A DNA stretch of 64,000 nucleotides from assembly GCA_965215055.1 (NCBI GenBank), contig OZ244046.1:558001-622000 (forward strand), given 5' to 3'. The position numbers were made by a program, and so were the translations under genes. The DNA is from G965215055 sp965215055. Its GTDB lineage: Bacteria > Pseudomonadota > Gammaproteobacteria > UBA4575. This document shows positions 8,494 to 16,545 of this stretch, in pieces. The stretch's first letter is position 1, and the number at the start of each line of letters is the position of its first letter. The notes under the pieces were generated by a model, which worked only from the letters and a program-made list of their open reading frames with translations, was not told the origin of the DNA and did not search any database.

Positions 8494-8922
8494 CTACTCC
8501 TCCACCCAATGCAGGACGGCGGCCCGATTTGTGTAAGAAGATGCCAAATCGGCTGCCTGTGCACGGGGCAACCATATGAACTCCTCGTGTTCCTTCGTAT
8601 CAAGCTGAATATCGACTTTTTCAGGCAGTTTTAGCCGAAATACGTGTTCCTCATTTTGAGTAACACCAGGCGCGTAGCGTTCACGCCAAATAGGGTAAAT
8701 TTCAAACACTTGTGAATAATGGCAATCACGTACGCCCTTATTCACCAAACCAGTCTCCTCCCGCAATTCACGAATGGCAGCGTCCAAAGGTTTTTCCCCC
8801 CACTCCAGGCTTCCCGTAACCGATTGCCAGAAATTATCAGGATATTTACGCCGTAACATCAAGACTTCGCCATCTTGCGTATACACAATTACCAATACTG
8901 ATTCGGGGCGCTTATAATCCAT
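8494..8922 (-). CDS. nudB: Dihydroneopterin triphosphate diphosphatase NudB
   Basis: 142 residues from the ATG that gives MDYKRPESVLVIVYTQDG, which aligns with the start of E. coli NudB (YKRPVSILVVIYAQD). An upstream TTG at 9000 overlapping the aspS stop would add 26 residues and is an alternative start. The Nudix box GSLEWGEKPLDAAIRELREETGL has the expected G-x5-E-x7-REUXEE pattern. RYAPGVTQNEEHVFRL is a NudB-specific segment. NudB removes pyrophosphate from dihydroneopterin triphosphate in folate synthesis. The aspS-nudB pairing is common in gammaproteobacteria and supports the call over a generic Nudix hydrolase. Confidence 0.9.
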   Translation of the reverse strand: MDYKRPESVLVIVYTQDGEVLMLRRKYPDNFWQSVTGSLEWGEKPLDAAIRELREETGLVNKGVRDCHYSQVFEIYPIWRERYAPGVTQNEEHVFRLKLPEKVDIQLDTKEHEEFIWLPRAQAADLASSYTNRAAVLHWVEE

Positions 8923-8996
8923 CAATGCCTGCGGATAATAAAAACTGGAGCCATTTCTTATAAAGTCAGTATTTTTTAGTGAACTTCCCCTGCTTA

Positions 8997-10772
8997 TCAA
9001 ATCGTTCGCTCTCTACGCAATCGAAGGTGCAGCTCCTGCAACTGGCGTTCATTCACAGGGGCAGGCGCATCCGTTAACAAACAGGCTGCATTTTGAGTCT
9101 TCGGGAAAGGAATCACGTCACGAATGGAGTTACTACCCGTTAACAACATCACCAGCCGATCCAGCCCAAATGCAATCCCTCCATGCGGAGGTGCACCATA
9201 ACGTAAAGCATTCAATAAAAATCCAAACTTTTCCTGCACCTCCCGTGCATCGATCTGCAATACTTCAAAGACCGCAGCTTGCATGTCGCGTTGATGAATA
9301 CGCACTGACCCACCTCCTACTTCCACTCCATTTAACACCACGTCATACGCCTGTGAAGACACGGTACCTGGGTCGTCGATAAGGGTTTCAGGCTCTTCGC
9401 AGGCTGGAGCAGTAAATGGATGATGCAATGCAGACCAGCGACCCGCATCCCGGTCCCACTCAAACATTGGAAACCCTACTACCCAAAGTGGACGCCAGCC
9501 AGGCGCAACAATATTCAAATCAAAACCTAACTTGACCCGTAGTGCACCAAGAGAGGCATTGACGATTTCTTTTTTATCTGCACCAAAGAAAAGTAAATCA
9601 CCATTTACGGCGTTTGACTCAGTGATGATCCATCTAACAACGTCCTCTGACAAAAATTTCACAATCGGTGATTGCAGTCCGGAAGGGATATTTGTAACGT
9701 CACTGCATTTAATATATGCCAGACCCTTGGCACCATACTGGCCTACAAAATCAGTGTAATCCTGGATATCTTTGCGAGTAAGCGACTCACCTTGTGGGAC
9801 CTTCAACATTGCAACGCGACTTGCCTCATCGTTTGCCGCCTTGCTGAAGACTGCAAACTCAACGCTTTTCATCATCTCCGTAGCGTCGATCAATTCAAGC
9901 GGAATGCGCAAGTCGGGTTTATCACTGCCGAAGCGATGCATCGCTTCTTCATAGTCGATCCTTGGGAAGGGCCTCTCCAACTCCTCACCACAAACCTGTT
10001 TAAATAAATCATGCAGCATGTCTTCGACCACCGACATGATTGCATCCTGCTTCATAAACGAGGTTTCTATATCCAACTGGGTGAATTCCGGTTGACGGTC
10101 GGCACGCAAATCTTCATCCCGGAAACAGCGGGCAATCTGGTAATAGCGATCAAACCCACCCATCATCAGTAACTGTTTGAATAACTGGGGAGATTGTGGC
10201 AGCGCAAAAAAGGAGCCGGGTTGCGTGCGACTGGGCACCAGGTAATCGCGTGCACCTTCCGGTGTTGCCCGGGTTAAAATCGGAGTTTCAACTTCAAAAA
10301 AACCGTGGTTATCCAGAAAATTGCGTAACACGCGGGTAATATCAGCTTTGGCTCGAATACGTTCCTGCATAACAGGGCGGCGCAAATCCATGTACCGATA
10401 GCGAAGTCGGTTTTCTTCATGTACGTCTTCGTCGTCCAACTGAAACGGAGGAGTATCCGATTCGTTCAGCACCTCCAATGACCTTGCAAGCAGCTCAACC
10501 TGGCCCGTCGGCAAATCCGGGTTTACATTTTCATCAGGACGTACGCGAACGTAACCTGTAACACGTAATACGTATTCACTACGGATGTGTTCGGCAACTT
10601 CAAATATTTCCGGTGTATCCGGATTAAACACTACCTGGACAATTCCCTCCCGGTCACGCAAATCGATAAAAATCACTCCGCCGTGGTCACGTCTGCGGTT
10701 TACCCATCCACATACGGAGACTTCCTGATTAATCAGTTTTTCCGTCACCTGGCCGCAATAATGAGTTCGCAT
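8997..10772 (-). CDS. aspS: Aspartate--tRNA ligase (probably Asp/Asn type)
   Basis: 591 residues, the normal bacterial length. An N-terminal OB-fold anticodon-binding domain (about 1-110) is followed by a class II catalytic core with motif 2 around RYYQIARCFRDEDLRADRQPEFTQLDIE, a GAD insertion domain (about 280-420) and motif 3 in GIAFGLDRLVMLL near the C-terminus. In the anticodon domain the sequence is RRRDHGGVIF: His where discriminating E. coli AspRS has Leu, and the later position that is Lys in E. coli (RDEK) is Glu here (RPDE). These match the non-discriminating type that also charges tRNA-Asn for GatCAB. That specificity is an inference. It lies between fmdB and nudB. Confidence 0.96.
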   Translation of the reverse strand: MRTHYCGQVTEKLINQEVSVCGWVNRRRDHGGVIFIDLRDREGIVQVVFNPDTPEIFEVAEHIRSEYVLRVTGYVRVRPDENVNPDLPTGQVELLARSLEVLNESDTPPFQLDDEDVHEENRLRYRYMDLRRPVMQERIRAKADITRVLRNFLDNHGFFEVETPILTRATPEGARDYLVPSRTQPGSFFALPQSPQLFKQLLMMGGFDRYYQIARCFRDEDLRADRQPEFTQLDIETSFMKQDAIMSVVEDMLHDLFKQVCGEELERPFPRIDYEEAMHRFGSDKPDLRIPLELIDATEMMKSVEFAVFSKAANDEASRVAMLKVPQGESLTRKDIQDYTDFVGQYGAKGLAYIKCSDVTNIPSGLQSPIVKFLSEDVVRWIITESNAVNGDLLFFGADKKEIVNASLGALRVKLGFDLNIVAPGWRPLWVVGFPMFEWDRDAGRWSALHHPFTAPACEEPETLIDDPGTVSSQAYDVVLNGVEVGGGSVRIHQRDMQAAVFEVLQIDAREVQEKFGFLLNALRYGAPPHGGIAFGLDRLVMLLTGSNSIRDVIPFPKTQNAACLLTDAPAPVNERQLQELHLRLRRERTI

Positions 10773-10891
10773 GGTAACCTTAAAAAAATATATGAGACGT
10801 ACAAAAATACATATACTTGCAGGTGACGCTTGGTATGCCCTGCCCTGCTTGCTTGCAATAAAATGCCTTGGCCAATATGCGAAAAAACAAA

Positions 10892-11245
10892 CTATTTTTC
10901 TTTAGCCGATGACACGGAAGGCTTGCTACTTTTACTGGAACTTGATACTGGATTTTTTCCTTCAGGCGCAGGTTTTCCGCTGCCGTTTTTCACGTCCGAT
11001 TTTTTGCTGTCTTTTGGTTCGCTCTTTTCTTGTGAGTCACCAGTAACCAGGTTACGCTTGTTATCCGACTTGAAATCGGTTTCATACCATCCTGAACCAC
11101 TCAGTCTGAATCTCACCGCTGAAACAAGTCTTTTCAGTGCTGGCGTTGCACACTTGGGACAATCCGTCAGCAATGGATCGTTAATCTTTTGCAGGGCCTC
11201 GTGCCGAAATCCACAGGCCCCACACTCATATTCATATATAGGCAT
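10892..11245 (-). CDS. FmdB-family zinc ribbon protein
   Basis: 117 residues. The N-terminal 45 residues are a putative regulatory zinc ribbon of the FmdB/CxxC_CXXC_SSSS type: MPIYEYECGACG, then a second CPKC pair, four Cys for one zinc. The rest (about 65-117) is a low-complexity Ser/Lys/Pro/Glu tail, typical of this family and probably disordered. The function is unknown. It commonly precedes aspS in proteobacteria, as it does here with a 119-base gap that contains no other gene. It follows acyP by only 3 bases. Confidence 0.88.
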   Translation of the reverse strand: MPIYEYECGACGFRHEALQKINDPLLTDCPKCATPALKRLVSAVRFRLSGSGWYETDFKSDNKRNLVTGDSQEKSEPKDSKKSDVKNGSGKPAPEGKNPVSSSSKSSKPSVSSAKEK

Positions 11246-11248
11246 CGT

Positions 11249-11533
11249 TTACAAAATTTGAAAATCTGAAAAGTAGCACTCCGATATGGACTCACACTCC
11301 ACGTGAGTAACACGAGCGGCACTTGAGCCTTGCCACAGCCACTCTTTCAATCGGTCCAGAGAAGCCAGCTCACCACAAGCAACCACCTCTACACGACCAT
11401 CCTGCAGGTTTTTAGCATATCCTGTAACATCAAGTTGCCGCGCCTGCTTTTGCGTAGCAACTCTAAAAAACACGCCTTGCACCTTGCCTTGAATAATACA
11501 ACGCATACACAGCCGAACAAAGTCGTTACTCAT
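11249..11533 (-). CDS. acyP: Acylphosphatase
   Basis: 94 residues, the compact ferredoxin-like fold. The motif CIIQGKVQGVFFRVATQKQA holds the catalytic Arg (in VFFR) and the phosphate loop; GYAKNLQDGRVEVVACGE holds the catalytic Asn. It hydrolyses the carboxyl-phosphate bond of acylphosphates in the cytoplasm. It is the first gene of a leftward group with fmdB and aspS and is divergent from the arsC-like gene; the 106-base AT-rich gap between them must hold its promoter, though no clear leftward -35/-10 pair was resolved. Confidence 0.92.
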   Translation of the reverse strand: MSNDFVRLCMRCIIQGKVQGVFFRVATQKQARQLDVTGYAKNLQDGRVEVVACGELASLDRLKEWLWQGSSAARVTHVECESISECYFSDFQIL

Positions 11534-11566
11534 ACGAACGGGTACTTTATTACCAAACCATCTTTT

Positions 11567-11595
11567 CTGCCAAATAATTTATGATGAAATATAAT
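11567..11595 (+). promoter_or_regulatory. Candidate sigma-70 promoter for arsC-wrbA
   Basis: CTGCCA (4 of 6 to the -35 consensus), a 17-base spacer and a perfect TATAAT. The -10 ends 44 bases before the arsC-like start, which also has a purine-rich ribosome-binding site (GGAGAAAAGG). This is one of the best promoter matches in the window. Confidence 0.6.
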
Positions 11596-11639
11596 GCCGC
11601 ATCAACACAACTTGTAAACAAGGCGGAGAAAAGGTCGTA

Positions 11640-11993
11640 ATGAATCGCTCACAGACCGTCATCTACTACAACCCGAAATGCTCCAAGTGTCGCATGACGT
11701 TGAAACTACTAAATGAAAAAGAGATCGAGCCGGAAATTATTGAATACCTGGGTGACACACCCTCAAAAGCCGAACTCAAGGACATTCTTACGCGACTGGG
11801 TATTTCTGCCAGCCAGCTCTTACGTAAAAAAGAATCGGCTTACCAGGAATCAGGGCTCAATGAAGATTCCACCGAAGAAGACATATTAAACGCCATGATG
11901 AAATATCCCGTTTTGATCGAGCGGCCTATTATAATTCACAAAGGCAAAGCAACTATTGGCCGCCCTCCCGAAAAAGTGTTAGAAATTTTATAA
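11640..11993 (+). CDS. ArsC/Spx-family reductase (arsenate reductase-like)
   Basis: 117 residues, thioredoxin-like fold of the ArsC family. IYYNPKCSKCRMTLKLL contains the nucleophilic Cys of glutaredoxin-coupled ArsC (first Cys of CSKC, one more Cys than in E. coli ArsC). MKYPVLIERPIIIHKGKATIGRPPEKV contains the conserved LIERPI and GRP segments whose Arg residues bind oxyanion. It could reduce arsenate to arsenite. No arsR, arsB or acr3 is nearby, so arsenic detoxification is not supported by context; a housekeeping ArsC-like role is equally possible. The wrbA-like flavoprotein starts one base after its stop codon, so the two form an operon. Confidence 0.85.
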   Translation: MNRSQTVIYYNPKCSKCRMTLKLLNEKEIEPEIIEYLGDTPSKAELKDILTRLGISASQLLRKKESAYQESGLNEDSTEEDILNAMMKYPVLIERPIIIHKGKATIGRPPEKVLEIL

Positions 11994-11994
11994 A

Positions 11995-12576
11995 ATGTCT
12001 ACCGTCCTGATCCTATATTACTCCAGGTATGGCTCAACCAAAGAAATGGCGCAGCAAATTGCCCGTGGCGTTAAATCGGTAGATGGTGTCGAAGCCCGCA
12101 TACGCACCGTCCCACCCGTTTCTACGACTTGCGAGGCCGTAGAAGACAATATTCCCGGAACGGGCCATCTTTATGCGGAACCGTCAGACCTGGAGGACTG
12201 TGATGGACTCATTCTCGGCAGTCCCACCCGCTTTGGCAACATGGCCGCCCCGTTAAAGTACTTTCTGGACAGCACCGGTCCACAATGGCTGGCAGGCGCC
12301 CTCAGAGACAAACCTGCGGGGGTATTCACTTCTACTTCCAGTTTACATGGTGGTCAGGAAACCACCTTGATCTCCATGATGCTGCCCTTGCTGCATCACG
12401 GCATGATGATCGTCGGCATTCCCTACAGTGAAAAGGAATTATTCTCTACTAGCGCAGGAGGTACTCCGTATGGCGCCAGTCACCTGGCCGGGGCCAACAG
12501 CGACAACAAGATCAGCGAGGAAGAAAGGGAATTATGTTTTGCCCTGGGGAAAAGAATAGCCGGTTTTACCAAGTAA
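11995..12576 (+). CDS. wrbA: NAD(P)H:quinone oxidoreductase, WrbA type
   Basis: 193 residues, flavodoxin-like fold. The FMN phosphate loop is YYSRYGSTKEMAQQIA near the N-terminus; LILGSPTRFGNMAAPLKYFLDSTG and FTSTSSLHGGQETTL are the WrbA signatures around the flavin. The C-terminal LCFALGKRIAGF helix closes the fold. Tetrameric WrbA reduces quinones by two electrons and limits oxidative stress. It shares a promoter with the preceding ArsC-like gene. A short inverted repeat, CCAAG/CTTGG, covers its stop codon (12569-12582), but without a T-run. Confidence 0.92.
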   Translation: MSTVLILYYSRYGSTKEMAQQIARGVKSVDGVEARIRTVPPVSTTCEAVEDNIPGTGHLYAEPSDLEDCDGLILGSPTRFGNMAAPLKYFLDSTGPQWLAGALRDKPAGVFTSTSSLHGGQETTLISMMLPLLHHGMMIVGIPYSEKELFSTSAGGTPYGASHLAGANSDNKISEEERELCFALGKRIAGFTK

Positions 12577-12589
12577 CCTTGGCAAGCGT

Positions 12590-13309
12590 TCAGGCACTAT
12601 CCAAAACCAATTTAACAAAAGGAACGGTAACCTTTCTTTGTTGCGCCAGTGACTGCTCATCAAGTTGATCAAGTACCTTCACCAGCTTTTTCAACTCACG
12701 TGGGTAATGCCTGATCAAATAGTTGCAGACCTCAAGAGGTACGTCAATGCCGCGAACGTTGGCATACAACTGCATCGCGGTTTTTTTCTGCTCATCGGTA
12801 AGCGGGTTCAATCTATACACGGAACCCCACACCAGTCGAGACGCCAAGTCCGGTAAAGAAACATGGATAGCTTTCGGGTTGACTCTCGCAGTCATTACCA
12901 GGCTCTTGTTTTTTTCGCGAAACTCATTGATAAACCGGAACAGTGCCTGGTCCCACCTTTTGTCTCCCAACACCTTGTCCACGTCATCAATACACACTAC
13001 GTCAAGCCGACTGATATCCTGCAGGATATGAAAATCGAGTGTCGGGATTTCATCGCAAGGAATATAGATGGCGTGTTGATCCGTTTCGGCAAGTTGATTG
13101 CAGGTTGCCTGCAAAAGATGTGATTTACCCGTCTGGGCAGTTCCCCAGATAAAATATTGACGCGGCTCACGGCAAGGTTTTGCCAAACTCTTCAGCACGG
13201 TCAACAACTCGTTATCTTCGGGATGAATGAAAGTCTCGAAAGTCGCAAAAGGTCGCAGCGCTATATCGAGCGAATACTGTACGGAAGGCCGTATATGGGA
13301 AGCTGTCAT
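12590..13309 (-). CDS. hda: DnaA regulatory inactivator Hda
   Basis: 239 residues, a DnaA-like AAA+ protein without the DnaA DNA-binding domain. Walker A is GTAQTGKSHLLQ, Walker B is VVCIDDVDKV, and the sensor 2 region is near RHYPRELKKLVKVL. Hda with the loaded sliding clamp stimulates ATP hydrolysis on DnaA and so prevents re-initiation. Near the N-terminus QYSLDIA occupies the place of the clamp-binding motif QLSLPL, and is a poor match. It lies downstream of the pgsA-like gene on the same strand, as in other gammaproteobacteria. A DnaA-like accessory protein is the only real alternative. Confidence 0.93.
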   Translation of the reverse strand: MTASHIRPSVQYSLDIALRPFATFETFIHPEDNELLTVLKSLAKPCREPRQYFIWGTAQTGKSHLLQATCNQLAETDQHAIYIPCDEIPTLDFHILQDISRLDVVCIDDVDKVLGDKRWDQALFRFINEFREKNKSLVMTARVNPKAIHVSLPDLASRLVWGSVYRLNPLTDEQKKTAMQLYANVRGIDVPLEVCNYLIRHYPRELKKLVKVLDQLDEQSLAQQRKVTVPFVKLVLDSA

Positions 13310-13336
13310 GTAACGTTTATCAAGAAGTGCAGGCTG

Positions 13337-13897
13337 TCAAGCCCGCTTGCCACTATGCCGCGCGGCACGTCTGGAGCGTTCTTCCATCAAATAATCCAGA
13401 CCACTGGCAACCGTGGTAAATACCGTAAATCCTATCAATACCGGCATCACTATGACAGACAACGTATTGAGTTGATTGTAGATTACGGCAAAGACCAGTA
13501 CGATTTGCGTACACGTATTGACTTTACTGATAAGCGTCGGCTGGATATCCAGTCGACGTGTAGCAAAGTTATAAGAAAGTGCGCCAGCTAACAGCGCAAC
13601 GTCTCGAAGTATGACGATAAATACCAGCCAATGAGGTAAAAGATTCAGCGCACCCAACGTAACATAGGCACAAATCAACATGGCCTTATCTGCCGCAGGG
13701 TCCAGGTAAGCACCCAGGGTAGTTTTCCAATCAAATGCCTTGGCCAGGTAGCCATCCAACGCATCCGACAGGCCCATAAGGAAAAACAGTAACAGAGCGT
13801 TATAGAATTGCCCGTCAAGCAACCACCATACCAATAGCGGCACAGCAGCAAATCGAGCAGCCGTAATAAGGTTGGGAATTAACCTCCAATAAGACAT
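13337..13897 (-). CDS. CDP-alcohol phosphatidyltransferase (PgsA-like)
   Basis: 186 residues, a polytopic membrane enzyme with about five hydrophobic helices. The family signature D-x2-D-G-x2-A-x-x-x-x-x-G-x-x-x-D-x3-D is visible as SDALDGYLAKAF then LGAYLDPAADKAM; these Asp residues bind the metal and the CDP group. It probably makes phosphatidylglycerol phosphate from CDP-diacylglycerol and glycerol-3-phosphate. The usual DGxxAR is DGYLAK here. Cardiolipin synthase of the same fold is possible. Upstream of the start is AGGA at a suitable distance. Its neighbour is hda, 27 bases downstream. Confidence 0.85.
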   Translation of the reverse strand: MSYWRLIPNLITAARFAAVPLLVWWLLDGQFYNALLLFFLMGLSDALDGYLAKAFDWKTTLGAYLDPAADKAMLICAYVTLGALNLLPHWLVFIVILRDVALLAGALSYNFATRRLDIQPTLISKVNTCTQIVLVFAVIYNQLNTLSVIVMPVLIGFTVFTTVASGLDYLMEERSRRAARHSGKRA

Positions 13898-13933
13898 GCT
13901 ATGTCCTACTCCCCCCTCATGACATACAATATC

Positions 13934-13968
13934 AATGCCGTACTGTTATACATTATATTATCGGCATT
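13934..13968. repeat. Inverted repeat in the pgsA/purM gap
   Basis: Perfect 7-base arms AATGCCG and CGGCATT are separated by 21 AT-rich bases. The loop contains TATAAT on the minus strand (13952-13957), a possible -10 for the leftward pgsA-like gene, though no good -35 is present. It could be an operator or chance; it is the only clear symmetry in the 203-base gap 13898-14100, which otherwise holds only the two genes' promoters. Confidence 0.3.
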
Positions 13969-14058
13969 CGGATAGTATAAGTATCTGGGTTACTAAGCAA
14001 CGGGACATCATAACAATACCGATTCTTTTGAAAACATATTCTCATGACGGCCAATGTT

Positions 14059-14087
14059 TTCAAACAGTTATATAAATATTCTAAAAT
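14059..14087 (+). promoter_or_regulatory. Candidate promoter for purM-purN
   Basis: TTCAAA (4 of 6), a 17-base spacer and TAAAAT (5 of 6) on the plus strand. The -10 ends 13 bases before the purM ATG, so a transcript from here would have a leader of only about 6-8 bases, and no Shine-Dalgarno sequence is seen. No PurR-type ACGCAAACGTTTTC palindrome is visible nearby. Confidence 0.4.
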
Positions 14088-14100
14088 AGATTAGCAGACA

Positions 14101-15126
14101 ATGGGACTCACTTACAAAAATGCTGGTGTTGACATTGATATCGGCAACAAACTCATAAACTCGATCAAACCGTCAGTATACTCCACCTACCGCTCAGAAG
14201 TGCTCTCCAGCATCGGTGGGTTTAACGGGCTTTTTGCCCTGCGACATCATGAATACAAGCAACCCGTCCTGGTTGCGGGCACAGACGGCGTAGGGACAAA
14301 ACTGCATTTGGCGCAGCAGCTTGACCAACATTCCACCATCGGCATCGACCTGGTAGCAATGTGCGTAAATGACGTGATCGTGCAAGGGGCAGAACCGCTG
14401 TTCTTCCTGGACTACCTCGCAACGGGGAAACTCACCATTAAGGAAGCTCAAGCAGTGATTGAAGGCATTGCAGAGGGATGTCGTGAAGCCGGTGCCGCCC
14501 TGCTCGGTGGTGAAACCGCCGAGATGCCGGGAATGTATGACAACGGCGCGTATGACTTGGCAGGTTTTTGCGTAGGAGTGGCAGACCAACAGGACCTGAT
14601 TGATGGAAGTGGCATCATTGAAGGAGACCTGGTCATCGGGCTTCCATCCAGTGGCGTTCATTCAAACGGCTATTCACTGGTTCATAAAATCATGGAAACA
14701 ACTGCCACCTCGGTCCATGAAAAATTTGGCGAGAAAACCCTGGGGGAAATACTGCTTACTCCCACCATAATTTACGCGAACGTTGTATTGCAACTGGCCA
14801 AAACACTCAACGTACATGGCCTGTGTCACATCACAGGAGGAGGCTTGCTCGAAAACGTGCCCAGAATTATTCCTGATGGACTGGCTGCAAATATTGATTC
14901 TACGACGTGGATTCGCCCGGAAATTTTCGATTGGCTGCAACAGGTGGGCAAGATCGATAATAAAGAGATGTACCGGGTTTTCAACTGCGGAATAGGAATG
15001 CTTGTCATCCTGCCAGAAAAGCAGGCCGAGCAAGCCATCGAGATTTGTCAACAAGCGGCCCACCAGGCAAAAATAATCGGCGAGATTACTACATCATCCT
15101 CCAGGAACAAGATAGCGCTGCAGTAG
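14101..15126 (+). CDS. purM: Phosphoribosylformylglycinamidine cyclo-ligase
   Basis: 341 residues, AIR synthetase, the fifth step of purine synthesis (FGAM plus ATP to AIR). Signature segments: the N-terminal YKNAGVDIDIGNKLI, GTDGVGTKLHLA, IGIDLVAMCVNDVIVQGAEPLFFLDYLATGK and LLGGETAEMPGMY with the ATP-binding residues, then GLPSSGVHSNGYSLV in the C-terminal domain. Length and all motifs are normal. It leads a rightward operon with purN (4 bases downstream) and a DUF3108 gene, an arrangement found in several gammaproteobacterial orders. Confidence 0.97.
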   Translation: MGLTYKNAGVDIDIGNKLINSIKPSVYSTYRSEVLSSIGGFNGLFALRHHEYKQPVLVAGTDGVGTKLHLAQQLDQHSTIGIDLVAMCVNDVIVQGAEPLFFLDYLATGKLTIKEAQAVIEGIAEGCREAGAALLGGETAEMPGMYDNGAYDLAGFCVGVADQQDLIDGSGIIEGDLVIGLPSSGVHSNGYSLVHKIMETTATSVHEKFGEKTLGEILLTPTIIYANVVLQLAKTLNVHGLCHITGGGLLENVPRIIPDGLAANIDSTTWIRPEIFDWLQQVGKIDNKEMYRVFNCGIGMLVILPEKQAEQAIEICQQAAHQAKIIGEITTSSSRNKIALQ

Positions 15127-15130
15127 TATC

Positions 15131-15802
15131 ATGGCAGACGGTTTCTGCAACATTGCCGTTTTAATTTCCGGAAACGGCAGCAACCTGCAAGCTATCATTG
15201 ACCACGTTCAGCAAGGCCACGTCAATGCCAACATCGCTTGCGTGATCAGCAATAATAAAGATGCCCATGGCCTGGTTCGTGCAACTCAGGCACACGTGCC
15301 CGTACACGTTATCGAACATACGCACTACCCTTCACGAGAGGCATTTGACGCAGAACTTGTCGCGACCCTGGGCACCTATGATCTTGACCTGGTTTTTCTG
15401 GCAGGCTTCATGCGTATACTGAGCAAAGTATTCGTAGATGAATATCGAGACAGAATCCTGAACATTCACCCTTCTCTGCTACCCAAGTTCCCTGGCCTGC
15501 ATACACACAGGCGCGTGCATGAAGCAGGTGAAACAGAGCATGGTTGCAGCGTGCACTTCGTAACACCTGACCTGGATGAAGGCCCCCTGGTCATACAGGC
15601 GAAAATACCCGTAAACGACTCAGACGATCCGAAAAGTCTTGCGAAGCGTTTACTGGAGAAAGAGCATACTGTTTGCCCGCTGGCGGTAAAATGGTTCAGT
15701 GAAGGCAGACTATCCTGTGTCAATGAAACTGTATATTTTGACAACAAGCCTCTCCTTACACCCATATTACTGGCATCAGAACATGAAATAGAACTGCAAT
15801 GA
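15131..15802 (+). CDS. purN: Phosphoribosylglycinamide formyltransferase
   Basis: 223 residues, the folate-dependent GAR transformylase, third step of purine synthesis. VLISGNGSNLQAIID is the phosphate-binding loop. LAGFMRILSK and ILNIHPSLLPKFPGLHTH contain the catalytic Asn-x-His pair; HFVTPDLDEGPLVIQAKIPV holds the conserved catalytic Asp. It starts 4 bases after purM and its stop overlaps the next start (ATGA), so the three genes are translationally coupled. Confidence 0.97.
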   Translation: MADGFCNIAVLISGNGSNLQAIIDHVQQGHVNANIACVISNNKDAHGLVRATQAHVPVHVIEHTHYPSREAFDAELVATLGTYDLDLVFLAGFMRILSKVFVDEYRDRILNIHPSLLPKFPGLHTHRRVHEAGETEHGCSVHFVTPDLDEGPLVIQAKIPVNDSDDPKSLAKRLLEKEHTVCPLAVKWFSEGRLSCVNETVYFDNKPLLTPILLASEHEIELQ

Positions 15803-16533
15803 ACAAGACCGTTGCTCTGATCGCTATCTTTCTCTCGTGCATGGCCACGAGCCAAGCCGGTCCCGTACTGACTCTAAACGAAGAGAGCCTTCCGCCTGAA
15901 TTCAAGGCCACGTATGACATCCAAAAAGGCGGTATGCACATTGGGGAAATGCAGGTGAGCCTGAGAAAAATCGGCGACCAGCTCATCTACGAATCGATCA
16001 CCAATCCAACAAATCTTGCCACACTTTTCCTTGGTACGCAGATGACCGACCGCGCCGTGCTGAGACGCATTGACAAAGACTACCGGATTTCAGAATTCAA
16101 ACGCGAAGTGCAAGGCAGTACCAAAAATCGCCATGAACACTACATGTTCGACTGGAACAGTAACAAGGCCAGCGTTCGATACAAAGACAGAAGCGATACC
16201 CTGGATATTCCTCCCTACACGTTTGACAATTTTTCCGTACAACTGTTACTTATGCGCAGACCCGATAACAAAAACACGGAAAACAGGTTTTCAGTAATCA
16301 GTAAAGGCCGTCTAAAGGAATACGTATATAAACCAGTGCCTGGTGAATTACTGGAGACAAAGCTCGGCAGGCTTCTTACAAATAAATATATTCGTGAAAA
16401 AAACAACGAAAAGAAAACAACCTACCTTGGCTGGTATGCCGAATCCCTGCACTACATACCGGTTAAACTGGACAAAATTGAAAATGGGAAAGTAGACGTT
16501 TCCATTCAAATTACGGCAATTACCTGGCTTTAA
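15799..16533 (+). CDS. DUF3108 domain-containing exported protein
   Basis: 244 residues with a Sec signal peptide (about 1-20, cleavage after SQA). The mature part fits DUF3108, a beta-rich periplasmic family: FKATYDIQKGGMHIGEMQVSL at the start and the conserved HYMFDWNSNKASVRYKD, YTFDNFSVQLLLM and GWYAESLHYIPVKLDKIE segments. The function is unknown; the fold resembles lipid- or LolA-like shells, which is only a structural guess. It overlaps purN by 4 bases. The link to purine synthesis is positional and recurs in other genomes, so it need not be functional. Confidence 0.85.
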   Translation: MNKTVALIAIFLSCMATSQAGPVLTLNEESLPPEFKATYDIQKGGMHIGEMQVSLRKIGDQLIYESITNPTNLATLFLGTQMTDRAVLRRIDKDYRISEFKREVQGSTKNRHEHYMFDWNSNKASVRYKDRSDTLDIPPYTFDNFSVQLLLMRRPDNKNTENRFSVISKGRLKEYVYKPVPGELLETKLGRLLTNKYIREKNNEKKTTYLGWYAESLHYIPVKLDKIENGKVDVSIQITAITWL

Positions 16534-16545
16534 TTTCCACCGCAG

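Noticed and set aside
11640..12576. An arsenic resistance operon
   Set aside because: Only an ArsC-family protein is present; there is no ArsR, arsenite pump or methyltransferase, and the neighbour is a flavoprotein.
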